64,000 bases of DNA from Bdellovibrionales bacterium GWA2_49_15 (GCA_001769855.1 MEPP01000021.1:186001-250000); one strand, 5' to 3'. Positions 41,715 through 50,613 are shown, counted from the stretch's first letter. The notes: generated from the letters alone by a model not told the origin. Program-made: numbers and translations.

Positions 41715-42199
41715 AAGCGAACCCCCAGGAGAACGCTCACAATGTCCTGAGTGCTGAGAAGAATCCAGTTGAGACCTCGAATGCCGTACATTCCCTCAAT
41801 TCCGACAAAGACTGGTGGGGCCAAATTCCAAAGAACACGAAAGGCCGGGCCGGTTGCGGTGGCACTTTTTTCTTCCAGGGCCGCTGTTGAAGAACGTTTA
41901 AAACCGATCTTGTAGTAATAAAGCCCCCATCCCAGGCCAGCGTCAAGGCCGCCGGAGATGAAATCGCCTGATGGTTTATATCTTTTAAACAAGCTGGCCA
42001 TGTAGCCAGAGTGATAATAGACCGAGGTGTTCACTCCCACACTATAAGCCGTCACGGCATATTCATTGCCCTCACCGCTGGCATAGAGGAGCGGGACTGT
42101 TCGTCCGCCGGTCACTGCCGAAAAACCAGAGGCCACGCCGACCTCGGCATGGGCCTTTGGCAACAAGCACATGACCGTTAAGATGAGTAATTTAAGCAT
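41711..42199 (-). CDS. Exported outer-membrane barrel-like protein
   Basis: 162 residues with a signal peptide ending in AHA. Alternating strands such as GGLDAGLGWGLYYYKIGF and FVGIEGMYGIRGL, and a C-terminal SVLLGVRF, suggest a small beta-barrel of about eight strands. It is the first gene of an operon with another small exported protein and a matrixin-like protease. No named family. Confidence 0.6.
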   Translation of the reverse strand: MLKLLILTVMCLLPKAHAEVGVASGFSAVTGGRTVPLLYASGEGNEYAVTAYSVGVNTSVYYHSGYMASLFKRYKPSGDFISGGLDAGLGWGLYYYKIGFKRSSTAALEEKSATATGPAFRVLWNLAPPVFVGIEGMYGIRGLNWILLSTQDIVSVLLGVRF

Positions 42200-42233
42200 A
42201 GGGGAGACGCTAGCTCAGGATAGCAAGAATTGT

Positions 42234-42890
42234 CTAGAGATAGCGATAGATCGCCCAAAAATGAGAAAAGGTTCCGGCCATCACAAAGAGGTGCCAAATT
42301 TCATGAAAGCCGAAGACTCCTGGATAGGGATTTGGTCTCTTGGTGGCATAGATGATGGCACCGCTGGTGAAAAAGAAACCGCCGATGGCGATCCAGTAGA
42401 GACACCAGGGATCGACGACGTGACTCAAGGGAAAGGCCAGAGGAACTGAAATCCAGCCCATGCCCAAGTACATGGCGACCGTAATCCAACGGGGAGATTC
42501 GATCCAAAAAAGCTTTGTGATAATGCCTACCAAGGCAATCGACCAGGCAATAATAAAATATGACGGACCATTACTCTCGCGCAAGGCCACGAGACAAAAG
42601 GGAGTGTAGGAGCCGGCGATTAAGATAAAAATCGCCATGTGATCAATTCGACGTAGAAATTTGATTCCCTTTTCGCTCAGAGGCAAGGAATGGTAAAGCC
42701 CGCTGGCCAGATACATTAAAATCAAACTGCAGCCAAAGATGGCAAAGGACACTTGATGTTGCAAAGTACCCTTGAGTTGTGCCGAGTGCATCAAGGCAAA
42801 GAGGCCCATGAAGGAAAGGATGGCACCTGAAAGATGGGATAACCCACTAAAAGGTTCCCGTACAAGCGTCAAAAGTTTTGGTTTTCTCAT
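42234..42890 (-). CDS. Hemolysin III/YqfA family membrane protein (PAQR)
   Basis: 218 residues with seven predicted helices. The family motifs are EPFSGLSHLSGAILS at the start, ASGLYHSL, the RRIDHMAIFILIAGSYTPF loop, and the closing FGFHEIWHLFVMAGTFSHF. The conserved His residues of the HlyIII/PAQR metal site are all present. It is located in the inner membrane; members are linked to membrane lipid homeostasis rather than proven haemolysis. It stands alone, divergent from the mepA-like gene. Confidence 0.93.
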   Translation of the reverse strand: MRKPKLLTLVREPFSGLSHLSGAILSFMGLFALMHSAQLKGTLQHQVSFAIFGCSLILMYLASGLYHSLPLSEKGIKFLRRIDHMAIFILIAGSYTPFCLVALRESNGPSYFIIAWSIALVGIITKLFWIESPRWITVAMYLGMGWISVPLAFPLSHVVDPWCLYWIAIGGFFFTSGAIIYATKRPNPYPGVFGFHEIWHLFVMAGTFSHFWAIYRYL

Positions 42891-42973
42891 AGGATTAGTT
42901 TTACACTATGACCCCGGCGACTACGATGGGCCTCTGGCCCTTTTACAAAACTTTTACGCAGAGAGAGGTAAGG

Positions 42974-43822
42974 ATGTTGCCCTGGAGAATTTTGTTTTTG
43001 ATCGTTCTGGCGAGCTGTGCCTTTCAAAGGAGTGCCCCCACGAATCCTTGGGAATTGGTGCGCACCCCTTTTGCCGGTCCGGCAAAATCCATTGGGAATT
43101 ATTCGAACGGATGCTTGGCGGGAGGTGCTTCGTTACCGCCTTCAGGGGAAGGGTATCAATTTATGGCGCTGGCGCGCGGTCGCTATTACGGCCATCCCTC
43201 GATCTTAACCTATATTGAACGGCTGGGAAAAAAGGTGGCCAGTAAGTATCAAATGGCCTTGGCCGTGGGAGATCTTTCCATGCCAAGGGGCGGGCTGTTC
43301 TCCAACGGTGCCCACGGAAGTCATCAGAATGGCCTGGATGTAGATTTATGGTTCGAGCTCCTACCACCAAAAATATTGACCCTGGCCCAGCGTGATGGCT
43401 GGCCGGTTGTCATGGCCGTGGATCGGCCCGATGGCCTCGACCGCCAGCTCAATATTTATTGGACTCCGGACATCGAGGATTTGGTCAAAATGGCGGCGGA
43501 GGATTCGGAAGTCGAGCGCGTCTTTGTGAATCCTGCCATCAAAAAATTTTTCTGCCAAAAGTATTCGGAAAAAAATACCGCGACCTGGGCGCGCAAGCTG
43601 CGGGCCTGGTGGGGACATCATGACCATCTCCATGTTCGACTCACATGTCCTCTCGATTCCCCGGAATGTCAGGAACAAGCTCCCCCCGAGAGCGATGGTT
43701 GCCAGGATATTGATTGGTGGTGGAGTGCGGATTATGTGAAATCCACGGACGAGAGAAATGCGCTTAAAAAAGAAACTGGCGAACCCCTGCAAATATTGGA
43801 CGCCTGTAAATTTCTTCTATAA
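42974..43822 (+). CDS. mepA: Penicillin-insensitive murein endopeptidase, MepA-like lipoprotein
   Basis: 282 residues from the ATG at 42974, behind AGAGGTAAGG. The signal sequence ends in the lipobox LASC (Cys15), whereas classical MepA is soluble in the periplasm. The M74 zinc site is visible: GSHQNGLDVDLW (His117, Asp124) and GHHDHLHVRLTCP (metal and catalytic His residues), with MepA-type cysteines at GNYSNGCLAGG and near the end. It cleaves D-Ala-meso-DAP cross-links in peptidoglycan. It lies 20 bases before lgt, the gene of the enzyme that lipidates such proteins. Confidence 0.9.
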   Translation: MLPWRILFLIVLASCAFQRSAPTNPWELVRTPFAGPAKSIGNYSNGCLAGGASLPPSGEGYQFMALARGRYYGHPSILTYIERLGKKVASKYQMALAVGDLSMPRGGLFSNGAHGSHQNGLDVDLWFELLPPKILTLAQRDGWPVVMAVDRPDGLDRQLNIYWTPDIEDLVKMAAEDSEVERVFVNPAIKKFFCQKYSEKNTATWARKLRAWWGHHDHLHVRLTCPLDSPECQEQAPPESDGCQDIDWWWSADYVKSTDERNALKKETGEPLQILDACKFLL

Positions 43823-43842
43823 GTTATTGGTGAGGTTTTTTT

Positions 43843-44649
43843 ATGCTGGCCCCAAATATTGACCCTGTCCTCGTCGCCTTAGGTCCCATTCAAATTCGTT
43901 GGTACGGTTTGATGTATGTCATCGGCTTTTTAATTGCAGGCTTTTTGCTGAAAATTTTGGTGAAAGAAGGTTTTTTCAGAGTGGCCAAGGAAAAGGTTGA
44001 TGCGATCATCACTTATGCTCTGGTGTTCATGTTTGTCGGAGCACGTCTGGCCTACGTTTTCATTTATAATTGGGACTATTATCAAGATAACTTGTCAGAA
44101 TTATTTTCGGTGTGGAAGGGAGGTCTTTCCTTTCATGGTGCCATTATGGGAATGGCCTTCGGGGTTTTCTTGTTCGCCCGTAAAAATAAAATACCTTTTT
44201 TGCAGGCGACAGATGCGGCGGTCATCTCGGGCACCCAGGGTGTCTTCTTTGGACGGATGGGGAATTTCATCAATCATGAATTATGGGGGCGCGTGACCGA
44301 TGTTCCCTGGGGAATGGTGTTCACCAATGCCGGCCCCTATCCTCGCCATCCCAGTCAGCTCTATGAGGGAATCACGGAAGGCATTATTCTTTTTGCCATT
44401 CTGTGGTTCTCGCGCAAGCGGTTTACAATTTACGGTCAGGCCACGGCGGTGTTCTTTTTTGTCTATGCAATTTTTCGTTTTGTCGTGGAATTTTTCCGCG
44501 AGCCCGACTCTCAGTTAGGTTACTACTTAGGCGGCATGCTCACCATGGGCCAAATCCTATGTATCCTGCAAATGTTTTTAGGCGTGGCAGTTTTCTTATA
44601 TGCCAAGAAGAAAGCCGCCACCTTGACCATCGTTAGGGCGTCGTCCTAA
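43843..44649 (+). CDS. lgt: Prolipoprotein diacylglyceryl transferase Lgt
   Basis: 268 residues, seven membrane segments. The family signatures are IRWYGLMYVIGF, LSFHGAIMG, the Lgt signature GRMGNFINHELWGR, and HPSQLYEG near the second half. It transfers diacylglyceryl from phosphatidylglycerol to the lipobox cysteine of prolipoproteins in the inner membrane. Its last 17 bases overlap the convergent gene. Confidence 0.97.
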   Translation: MLAPNIDPVLVALGPIQIRWYGLMYVIGFLIAGFLLKILVKEGFFRVAKEKVDAIITYALVFMFVGARLAYVFIYNWDYYQDNLSELFSVWKGGLSFHGAIMGMAFGVFLFARKNKIPFLQATDAAVISGTQGVFFGRMGNFINHELWGRVTDVPWGMVFTNAGPYPRHPSQLYEGITEGIILFAILWFSRKRFTIYGQATAVFFFVYAIFRFVVEFFREPDSQLGYYLGGMLTMGQILCILQMFLGVAVFLYAKKKAATLTIVRASS

Positions 44650-45169
44650 AGGTTTCAATCAGAGGGCGATAGCTCCCCATGTCTGGCGGGGCCTGTACTG
44701 TCATCACAGCCAGGTAAATAGGAAAGCAGGTAATCGTGCAGGCGCCATGATAAACAATTTTCATGTTATCTTTATTTTCCCACTCATAATGGGCGCTCTC
44801 TTCTTTTTTAAAATATTTATTTTGTTTTCCAAAGCGGTTGATCAGGGATTGATGAAAAACATCGTGAAGGAAGTACTGGGGTAAGCGGGCATAGTAGTCG
44901 ATCACCTTACCCTGGTAAAATTGAACGAAGATAGGAAATTTATAGCGGAGATGGGCGACATAATATTTTATAACCGCACGCTCACCACGCTGCTCGATTA
45001 GCTCCCCATTTTTATTATTCTTATCGATCTCGTCCTTAGGACTTCCCGGTTTAAACTGATTGAGCTGATCAAGACTGAAATTATAGTTAGGCGCATCGAC
45101 TTTGCCGGAGACCATAGGACTCAAAGCAAGCGTAATCATAAGGAAGAATAAGAAATGCCCCTTTAGCAT
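44633..45169 (-). CDS. Exported protein of unknown function
   Basis: 178 residues if it starts at the ATG at 45169, which begins a signal peptide (MLKGHFLFFLMITLALSPMVSG). A GTG at 45187 with GGGGGAG directly before it and an upstream start at 45253 are possible. The mature part has an LDQLNQFKPGSPKDEID opening and later YQGKVIDYYARLP and YEWENKDNMKIVYHG strands, which suggests a single small alpha/beta domain with SmpA/OmlA-like spacing (a GSPKDE turn). Family not certain. Confidence 0.55.
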   Translation of the reverse strand: MLKGHFLFFLMITLALSPMVSGKVDAPNYNFSLDQLNQFKPGSPKDEIDKNNKNGELIEQRGERAVIKYYVAHLRYKFPIFVQFYQGKVIDYYARLPQYFLHDVFHQSLINRFGKQNKYFKKEESAHYEWENKDNMKIVYHGACTITCFPIYLAVMTVQAPPDMGSYRPLIETFRTTP

Positions 45170-45305
45170 TGTTCTATTATAGATCACCTCCCCCGATGCC
45201 AAAATTTGGTGAAAAGGGGGGATAAAGTTGCCACTTTCCCGCTTTGCCAGCACGATACGGCGCTTTTCAACCTATTGAAATAAAAGGGGAGATTCGGATT
45301 TTAGG

Positions 45306-45335
45306 TTGACTCAAATGGGGGCATCGGGTGACAAT
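45306..45335 (+). promoter_or_regulatory. Possible sigma-70 promoter of the mltD-like gene
   Basis: TTGACT (45306-45311), an 18-base spacer and GACAAT (45330-45335). It would give a transcript with a leader of about 60 bases before the start at 45402. Match is moderate. Confidence 0.33.
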
Positions 45336-45401
45336 AAAAGCTTGTGAGTTCTGAATCTCGTGCCCGTGCTTCTCTCTTAAATATAAAGGTTAGGTAAAGT
45401 C

Positions 45402-46892
45402 ATGAAGGTACTGTCAAAGCTTGTCCTTATTCTCATCCCGGTTCTTTTCGCCAGCTGTGCAACTCACAAAACGACCAGCGATGTTCCGTCCGAGAAGGTG
45501 GTCAAGACCGAAAGTGAGGCGGTGGAGGCCAATCTGGAAGTCACTCTACCATCCTATGTTAAGGAGGAGGCCAATGCCATAAAGGGTGCCTCTAAAATTG
45601 GGCCGGAAGAAAGCGCCCATCCCCAGAGTTATTTTTTGCATGGAGCGGAACATCTCGGCCTGGAAAATATGTATTTCGATTTTCCCGTGGTTTACAACGA
45701 AGCCGTGCAAAAATGGCTGCATTATTTCCAAAATCGCGGCCGACCCTTTTTTGAACGATATAGTGCGCGAGCCGGTCGCTATGCCCCGGTCATGGGAAAA
45801 ATCTTGGAGGAGTTCGGCCTTCCCCGCGATCTGATTTTCCTCGCCATGGCCGAATCAGGTTTCCAAAATAAGGCAAAATCATGGGCCCGCGCTGTCGGTC
45901 CCTGGCAGTTTATGAAGTTTACTGGCAAGACCTACGGACTGAATATTGATTGGTATATTGACGAGCGCATGGACCCGATCAAGGCCACGATTGCGGCCTG
46001 TAAGTATCTATCCAAGCTTTACAATGAATTTGGCTCATGGGAGCTGGCCGCAGCCGCCTACAATGCAGGTGAAGGTAAAGTGAATCGCGCCATTCGCAAA
46101 ACGGATAGCGAGAGCTTTTGGAATTTGGCCAAGAGCCGCTATTTAAAATCGGAAACCAAAAACTATGTGCCGAAAATAATGGCGCTGGCGATTCTGGGAA
46201 AGAATTTAAAGAGCTTTGGTTTTGGCGACATCGATTTTCATGAGCCCCTCGATTTTGAGGAGATTGATGTGCCAGGCGGTACCGATCTCTTTTTGGTTTC
46301 TGAAGCGCTGGGTGCTCCCGCTGATGAAATCTATCGTCTGAATCCGGAGATTATGCGCTGGTTTGTTCCAAACGCGATTTCCAGCTACAAGTTGCGAATT
46401 CCTGTAGGGATGAAGACTGTCTGGGACATCATCCCCGACAAGGGCGTGGTGAAGGCTTCGGCTTTTCAATCGTACACGACCCAGCAAAGTGGCGCGCCAC
46501 TCGCCGCTGTCGCTCGCAAATTTAAAGTTGCTCCTTATGTTTTGGAACAGCTCAACGGCATGGTCATTGATATCAAATTGCAGAAAGGCCAGACGGTGAC
46601 CTTGCCCTTTAGAGTCGGCCAAGGGTTACGTGATGACATGTACGCAGATCTCTATGAGCTTCCGCGAAAATCAGTTTTGAGAAAGCGTGGGCATAATGCG
46701 CTCATTCGCATGGCCCAGAAGAAAGGCCAAAAAATTAGTAGCCCGAGTGTCTACTATACGGTGCAGAGGGGCGATACCTTGTGGGATGTGGCCCGTAAAA
46801 ATAATGTGTCTCTTGATACTCTTATTCTTTCCAACATGAATATCATTAAGACCCGCATGATCCGGGCCGGCGATAGATTGGTTGTTCGCTAA
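45402..46892 (+). CDS. mltD: Membrane-bound lytic murein transglycosylase, MltD-like
   Basis: 496 residues with the lipobox FASC (Cys19). The SLT domain (about 135-270) has catalytic Glu151 in MAESGFQNKAKS, followed by GPWQFMKFTGKTYGL and AAAAYNAGEGKVNRAI. Two LysM-like regions follow: a degenerate one (about 365-410) and a clear one at the C-terminus (YTVQRGDTLWDVARKNN to RAGDRLVV). It cleaves peptidoglycan glycan strands with formation of 1,6-anhydro ends, held in the outer membrane by its lipid. It stands alone behind a possible promoter at 45306. Confidence 0.92.
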   Translation: MKVLSKLVLILIPVLFASCATHKTTSDVPSEKVVKTESEAVEANLEVTLPSYVKEEANAIKGASKIGPEESAHPQSYFLHGAEHLGLENMYFDFPVVYNEAVQKWLHYFQNRGRPFFERYSARAGRYAPVMGKILEEFGLPRDLIFLAMAESGFQNKAKSWARAVGPWQFMKFTGKTYGLNIDWYIDERMDPIKATIAACKYLSKLYNEFGSWELAAAAYNAGEGKVNRAIRKTDSESFWNLAKSRYLKSETKNYVPKIMALAILGKNLKSFGFGDIDFHEPLDFEEIDVPGGTDLFLVSEALGAPADEIYRLNPEIMRWFVPNAISSYKLRIPVGMKTVWDIIPDKGVVKASAFQSYTTQQSGAPLAAVARKFKVAPYVLEQLNGMVIDIKLQKGQTVTLPFRVGQGLRDDMYADLYELPRKSVLRKRGHNALIRMAQKKGQKISSPSVYYTVQRGDTLWDVARKNNVSLDTLILSNMNIIKTRMIRAGDRLVVR

Positions 46893-46931
46893 TCTTTGAC
46901 AAGGCTTCTCTTTTTTCAATAAAGTAATGGG

Positions 46932-48077
46932 ATGTCATTTCAAAGTCTGCGCGATTTAAAAAAAACCACGAATAAAATCAAAACCGATGCGTTTTATCCC
47001 TATCTAATTGTCGGACAAAATTTTTTCACACTGGCGTCGTTCTATCGTTTGCGCCAGAAGAACCTGGAAGATGTTAAAATTATCGGTCCACGGGAATTTA
47101 CCAAAGAGGATATGATTCTGAAGGGGCCCAACTCGCTACGCGGAACCGGTAATGCTCTGGCCGTAAAGTGTCTTGGCCATCAACTCGTTGAATCTTCCCA
47201 CACCCCAATCTTTTATAAGGATCAAAAGCTCCGTGAATTCGGCGGTCGTGCTCGGCCTGAAACCATGCTTTATGGAGAGGAATTTTACGGTCACAAGGCC
47301 TATGAGTTTGATGCCCCACAATTTTTTCCTTTTTTGAATGATCCTTTTTTTGTCACCACGGCAAATCAAAATTTAATCGAAGGGCAAATCACCAAGATTT
47401 CGCAGGTGACTCCTGAAGACCTTATTGACCGCGCTCACTGGGCCCTGGATTTATCCAGTGGAATGCGTCTGACCTGTGAGCATCTTGTCTGGACCAATGG
47501 CCCTCTTGAATTTCTTGCACTTTCTGCAAAAGACTCTCTATCTAATGATGTTATTCAATTTTTGGAATCCACCAGAACGCCGATTTCGCTTTACATCCGG
47601 CTGGAATTTGATCGCGTTGTCACAGATCAAGAGGCAACCCTGTTTTTACCTTTGAGCTTCACCCATGAGTGGGGGCATTTTGTGGGTGAGTTTAAGACCA
47701 TGAATGGCAAGCAGAGTGCGGAGTTTATAACCACCATAGATGAAGAAAACTCGGATGAGGGACACATAGCCCACATTATTAAAATTTTAAAGCGAAATTT
47801 GGAAAAAGTAATTCCTTCTATTCAAAATGTGGAGATGAAAGAATTTATTATGATGTCGGAGCGGACCCCCTGTCTGAAAATTGACGATCGCGCCTTTCAA
47901 CGATGCCGCGACAGTTTTAAAAACCTGTCTTTCGCTGGTCTGAATGCGCCTCTGAGAGAATTTTCGCTGATGGAAAAAAGCTGCGAAGATTCGCTGAATG
48001 CTGCCGAAATGCCCACTCATCTCGCCCGCGCAATTTTAAGTCTAGAACAAATCACCCTTGGTTTCGTTGACAAATGA
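46932..48077 (+). CDS. Degenerate flavin amine-oxidase-like protein
   Basis: 381 residues, no signal peptide. The N-terminal YPYLIVGQNFFTLASFYRL lines up with the FAD-binding Rossmann start of amine oxidases (VxGxGxxGLxxAxxL), but the second and third glycines are replaced by Asn and Thr. Later segments fit the same fold: LTCEHLVWTNGP, and the C-terminal NLSFAGLNAP followed by MEKSCEDSLNAAE. It may be a flavoprotein relative that no longer binds FAD, or binds it differently. It starts 39 bases after mltD and may be co-transcribed. No precise function. Confidence 0.5.
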   Translation: MSFQSLRDLKKTTNKIKTDAFYPYLIVGQNFFTLASFYRLRQKNLEDVKIIGPREFTKEDMILKGPNSLRGTGNALAVKCLGHQLVESSHTPIFYKDQKLREFGGRARPETMLYGEEFYGHKAYEFDAPQFFPFLNDPFFVTTANQNLIEGQITKISQVTPEDLIDRAHWALDLSSGMRLTCEHLVWTNGPLEFLALSAKDSLSNDVIQFLESTRTPISLYIRLEFDRVVTDQEATLFLPLSFTHEWGHFVGEFKTMNGKQSAEFITTIDEENSDEGHIAHIIKILKRNLEKVIPSIQNVEMKEFIMMSERTPCLKIDDRAFQRCRDSFKNLSFAGLNAPLREFSLMEKSCEDSLNAAEMPTHLARAILSLEQITLGFVDK

Positions 48078-48170
48078 TTTTTATCATCTGAGACTTAATC
48101 CACTAAGATTGTTTTAGTAACAGATGAGAGTTCATTAAGGACTTTCATCCAAAGCTTCAAGGAGATGTAC

Positions 48171-49331
48171 ATGAAGAGACATTTATTACTTGTTGTTGGA
48201 TTGGCACTTTTGTCAACCAGCGCCTTTGCCACCAAGGCAAGAATGGAATCATTAGGGCAGAGCGGGGCGAACGGCTCCTTCTACCTGTCAGACACACGCA
48301 ACGTTTTTCGCAATGCTGCTCTTGTGAATACCACAAAGAATTACGTTGTTACTGAATGGGGGAGTGCTTCGGCCACCGATGCAACTGCAACCCCTGAGGC
48401 CGAAGGCGGATGGTTCTCAGAGGCCGGAACTTTTGGTTATGGGGTATATTTGAATAACACACAGTCCGCTCAGGTCACACATTATACCAGTTTGGCTACA
48501 ACTTCAAAGAACAACGATGTAAACAGGACTGGCTACGCCGCCATCGGAAACAAACTCGACGTTTTTATCGGTGCTGACATGGGGTTTGAGTGGGGCGTGA
48601 ACGTCAGCATTTCAAGCTTCGAAGATGAAGGTGTTTCTCAAGCGTATAAGAAGGAACAGTCTGGAATGGGAGTTGGTTTTGGTGTGATCATGGGCGATCT
48701 TGATGCCTATGCCAACGTTGGTTTGAAAGATGAAGCCAAAGGCGGGGCCGCTGCTGGTGACAAATGGGAAGCCACAATGGGAATCAATGCCGGTGCCAAT
48801 TATAAATTGCAAGGCTTCACCTTGTTCGCCGATTACAAGAAAGGCGGAGTTGAAGAAACTGCTGCTGGTGTAAAAACTGAAAATAACGCGACGGAAATGA
48901 CTGTAGGTGCCGCTCGCGTCATGGAAATTGCCTCAAGCGGTCGTTGGTTCTACGATCTTCGCTGGTATAACAACAAGTCTGAAGAAAAAATTACAGCTGG
49001 AACAGACGAGTACAAAGTTACCAAGATTCCATTGACTCTTGGCTTTGAAGCTGATGCCACTAGCTGGTTGACTCTGCGCGGGTCTATTTCTCAGAGCCTG
49101 AAAGGTTCTGGTGAAATGAATTTGGCCGGAAGTGCTCCAGCAGCGACTTCGAACAACAAGAAAACCCAAAATGCCAACACCGCTACAGTTGCGGCTGGTG
49201 CCACGCTCAATTTTGGAAAGTTGAAAGTTGACGGCGTAATGCAAACTGATGGCTCTAACGCCTATCAGTCAGTCGGTCACCTGAGAACTGATGATTTAAT
49301 GGGCCGTGTTTCGGTTCACTATTGGTTCTAA
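48171..49331 (+). CDS. Porin-like outer-membrane protein
   Basis: 386 residues from the ATG at 48171; AAGGAG lies six bases upstream, which rules out the ATG at 48165. A signal peptide ends in AFA. The mature protein is a long series of alternating strands (FGYGVYLNN, VFIGADMGFEWGVNVSIS, GLKDEAKGGAAAG, KWEATMGINAGANYKL) ending in VSVHYWF, with the C-terminal Phe of barrel proteins. The strong ribosome-binding site and strong terminator suggest an abundant product, perhaps the major outer-membrane protein. Channel specificity is unknown. Confidence 0.75.
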   Translation: MKRHLLLVVGLALLSTSAFATKARMESLGQSGANGSFYLSDTRNVFRNAALVNTTKNYVVTEWGSASATDATATPEAEGGWFSEAGTFGYGVYLNNTQSAQVTHYTSLATTSKNNDVNRTGYAAIGNKLDVFIGADMGFEWGVNVSISSFEDEGVSQAYKKEQSGMGVGFGVIMGDLDAYANVGLKDEAKGGAAAGDKWEATMGINAGANYKLQGFTLFADYKKGGVEETAAGVKTENNATEMTVGAARVMEIASSGRWFYDLRWYNNKSEEKITAGTDEYKVTKIPLTLGFEADATSWLTLRGSISQSLKGSGEMNLAGSAPAATSNNKKTQNANTATVAAGATLNFGKLKVDGVMQTDGSNAYQSVGHLRTDDLMGRVSVHYWF

Positions 49332-49363
49332 TTTGATTCGTTTGAATTTTGATCTGCAAAGCA

Positions 49364-49391
49364 AGGGCCCTCTTCGGAGGGCCTTTTTTTT
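49364..49391 (+). terminator. Intrinsic terminator of the porin-like gene
   Basis: GGCCCTC / GAGGGCC stem with a TTCG tetraloop, followed by eight T residues. It lies about 30 bases after the stop codon and directly next to the left inverted repeat of the transposase element. Confidence 0.92.
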
Positions 49392-49394
49392 GTG

Positions 49395-49407
49395 AGGTGC
49401 CAGGAGC
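49395..49407 (+). repeat. Left inverted repeat of the RAYT element
   Basis: AGGTGCCAGGAGC is the exact reverse complement of the right copy at 50132-50144. It starts three bases after the T-tract of the porin terminator. Confidence 0.8.
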
Positions 49408-49500
49408 TTTATCAAGAGGGGGCGTTTCAATTTCAAAATACTTAGCGAATTTCTAGAAATCCTGCTATCTGCCAGTAAATTCTTGCGCTATTAAGATTCA

Positions 49501-50127
49501 ATGCCGAGAAAAAATATCATTCGAAGTAGTGAAAGTCCGTATCATATTTGTTCGAGATCAAATCACAAGATTTGGTTCGCAGTTGAGTTATCCAAAGTAT
49601 GGGAGTTATCGTTGGAGTCACTGGTAATTGCTAATCAAAAGGCCCCGATACATCTTCATGCTTTTGTACTCATGAGCAATCACTATCATTTAGTCATTGA
49701 TACACCTGACGCTAACGTCGACAAATTCATGTACGAGTTCAACAAAAATTTTTCCTTACGCTTGAGGGTCGCCTCAGGCATGATTAATAGAATGCTTGGT
49801 GGGCGTTATAAGTGGACTCTTGTCAAAGACAAGTCCTATTACTATCAGATTCTCAAATATGTTTACCTAAATCCTATCAAGGCGGGTCTTGTGAGGGATG
49901 CACGACAATATCCTTATTCGACCTTGCATTTAGAAACCATAGGCAAGAAATTTCCAATTCCGTGTCGGCCCTATACGGATGTGTTTGCCGAGAAATTCAT
50001 CAACTGGGTCCATCAATGCCACTCTCAAGAGCAGGTCGACTCTATCAAAAAAGGACTTTTGCGGGGGGAATTTAAATACACCGGAACTCGGCAGCAACAG
50101 CTACCACCTCAATTTGATTTTTTTTGA
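49501..50127 (+). CDS. REP-associated tyrosine transposase (Y1/TnpA_REP family)
   Basis: 208 residues, intact. The HUH metal motif is HYH in HAFVLMSNHYHLVID (about 53-67). The catalytic tyrosine lies in YYYQILKYVYLNPIKAGLV, the family's signature helix. N-terminal PRKNIIRSSESPYHICSR matches the RAYT opening. These single-strand nucleases cut and join at short palindromes. The base composition is more AT-rich than neighbouring genes and the ribosome-binding site is weak, as expected for an acquired or tightly limited gene. Confidence 0.92.
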   Translation: MPRKNIIRSSESPYHICSRSNHKIWFAVELSKVWELSLESLVIANQKAPIHLHAFVLMSNHYHLVIDTPDANVDKFMYEFNKNFSLRLRVASGMINRMLGGRYKWTLVKDKSYYYQILKYVYLNPIKAGLVRDARQYPYSTLHLETIGKKFPIPCRPYTDVFAEKFINWVHQCHSQEQVDSIKKGLLRGEFKYTGTRQQQLPPQFDFF

Positions 50128-50131
50128 CAGG

Positions 50132-50144
50132 GCTCCTGGCACCT
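50132..50144 (-). repeat. Right inverted repeat of the RAYT element
   Basis: GCTCCTGGCACCT, exact reverse complement of 49395-49407. It is followed by TTC and the trmL stop codon. Confidence 0.8.
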
Positions 50145-50145
50145 T

Positions 50146-50613
50146 TCAGAAATGCATCTGTCGGACGACCTCGTAGGCCACTGCTGTGGCGGCGTTGGCC
50201 AAGTTGAGCGAGCGGATTTTGTCTGAGTACATGGGCAGCGAGTAGGTCTGATTTTGATAGCTTGAGAGGATGCTCTCTGGCAGACCCTTGGTTTCAGACC
50301 CAAAAATTAAGACCGAATTGGCCGTGAAGGGCGCGTGAAAATAAGTTTTTTCTGCACGCTTGCTGAAGAAAAATAAATTGGCAGGGTCGGGTTTGGTCTG
50401 AAGCAGAAATTCCTCGAAGGATTCGAAGATGTGGCAGCGAACATACTTCCAGTAATCCAGTCCGGCGCGGCGAACTTCTTTTTCGGAAATATCAAAGCCC
50501 AGTGGCCTTATTAAGACCAGGTCGAAATCCAAACCAACACAGGTTCGTCCGATCGTGCCGGTATTTCCGGGAATCTCGGGCGCTACTAAGACGATTGCGG
50601 GCCGGCTAAACAT
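50146..50613 (-). CDS. trmL: tRNA (cytidine(34)-2'-O)-methyltransferase TrmL
   Basis: 155 residues from the ATG at 50613, which overlaps the end of pepA by 8 bases. It is a compact SPOUT enzyme without an extra RNA-binding domain, as usual for TrmL. The knot motifs are PEIPGNTGTIGRTC, IFGSETKGLP and RSLNLANAATAVAYE. It methylates the wobble ribose of leucine tRNAs using S-adenosylmethionine. It is co-transcribed with the leucyl aminopeptidase gene. Confidence 0.93.
   Translation of the reverse strand: MFSRPAIVLVAPEIPGNTGTIGRTCVGLDFDLVLIRPLGFDISEKEVRRAGLDYWKYVRCHIFESFEEFLLQTKPDPANLFFFSKRAEKTYFHAPFTANSVLIFGSETKGLPESILSSYQNQTYSLPMYSDKIRSLNLANAATAVAYEVVRQMHF

Larger units (their letters stand above)
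49395..50144 (+). mobile_element. REP-associated transposase unit
   Basis: A 750-base unit bounded by perfect 13-bp inverted repeats and holding a single Y1-type transposase gene. It fills exactly the space between the porin terminator and the stop codon of trmL (the right repeat ends one base before it). The leader contains a perfect 12-bp palindrome, ATTTCTAGAAAT (49449-49460). Such units are usually single-copy, domesticated genes that spread short palindromes rather than themselves. Confidence 0.75.

Noticed and set aside
48067..48072. TTGACA upstream of the porin-like gene
   Set aside because: It lies in the end of the previous gene and has no acceptable -10 box at 16-18 bases.
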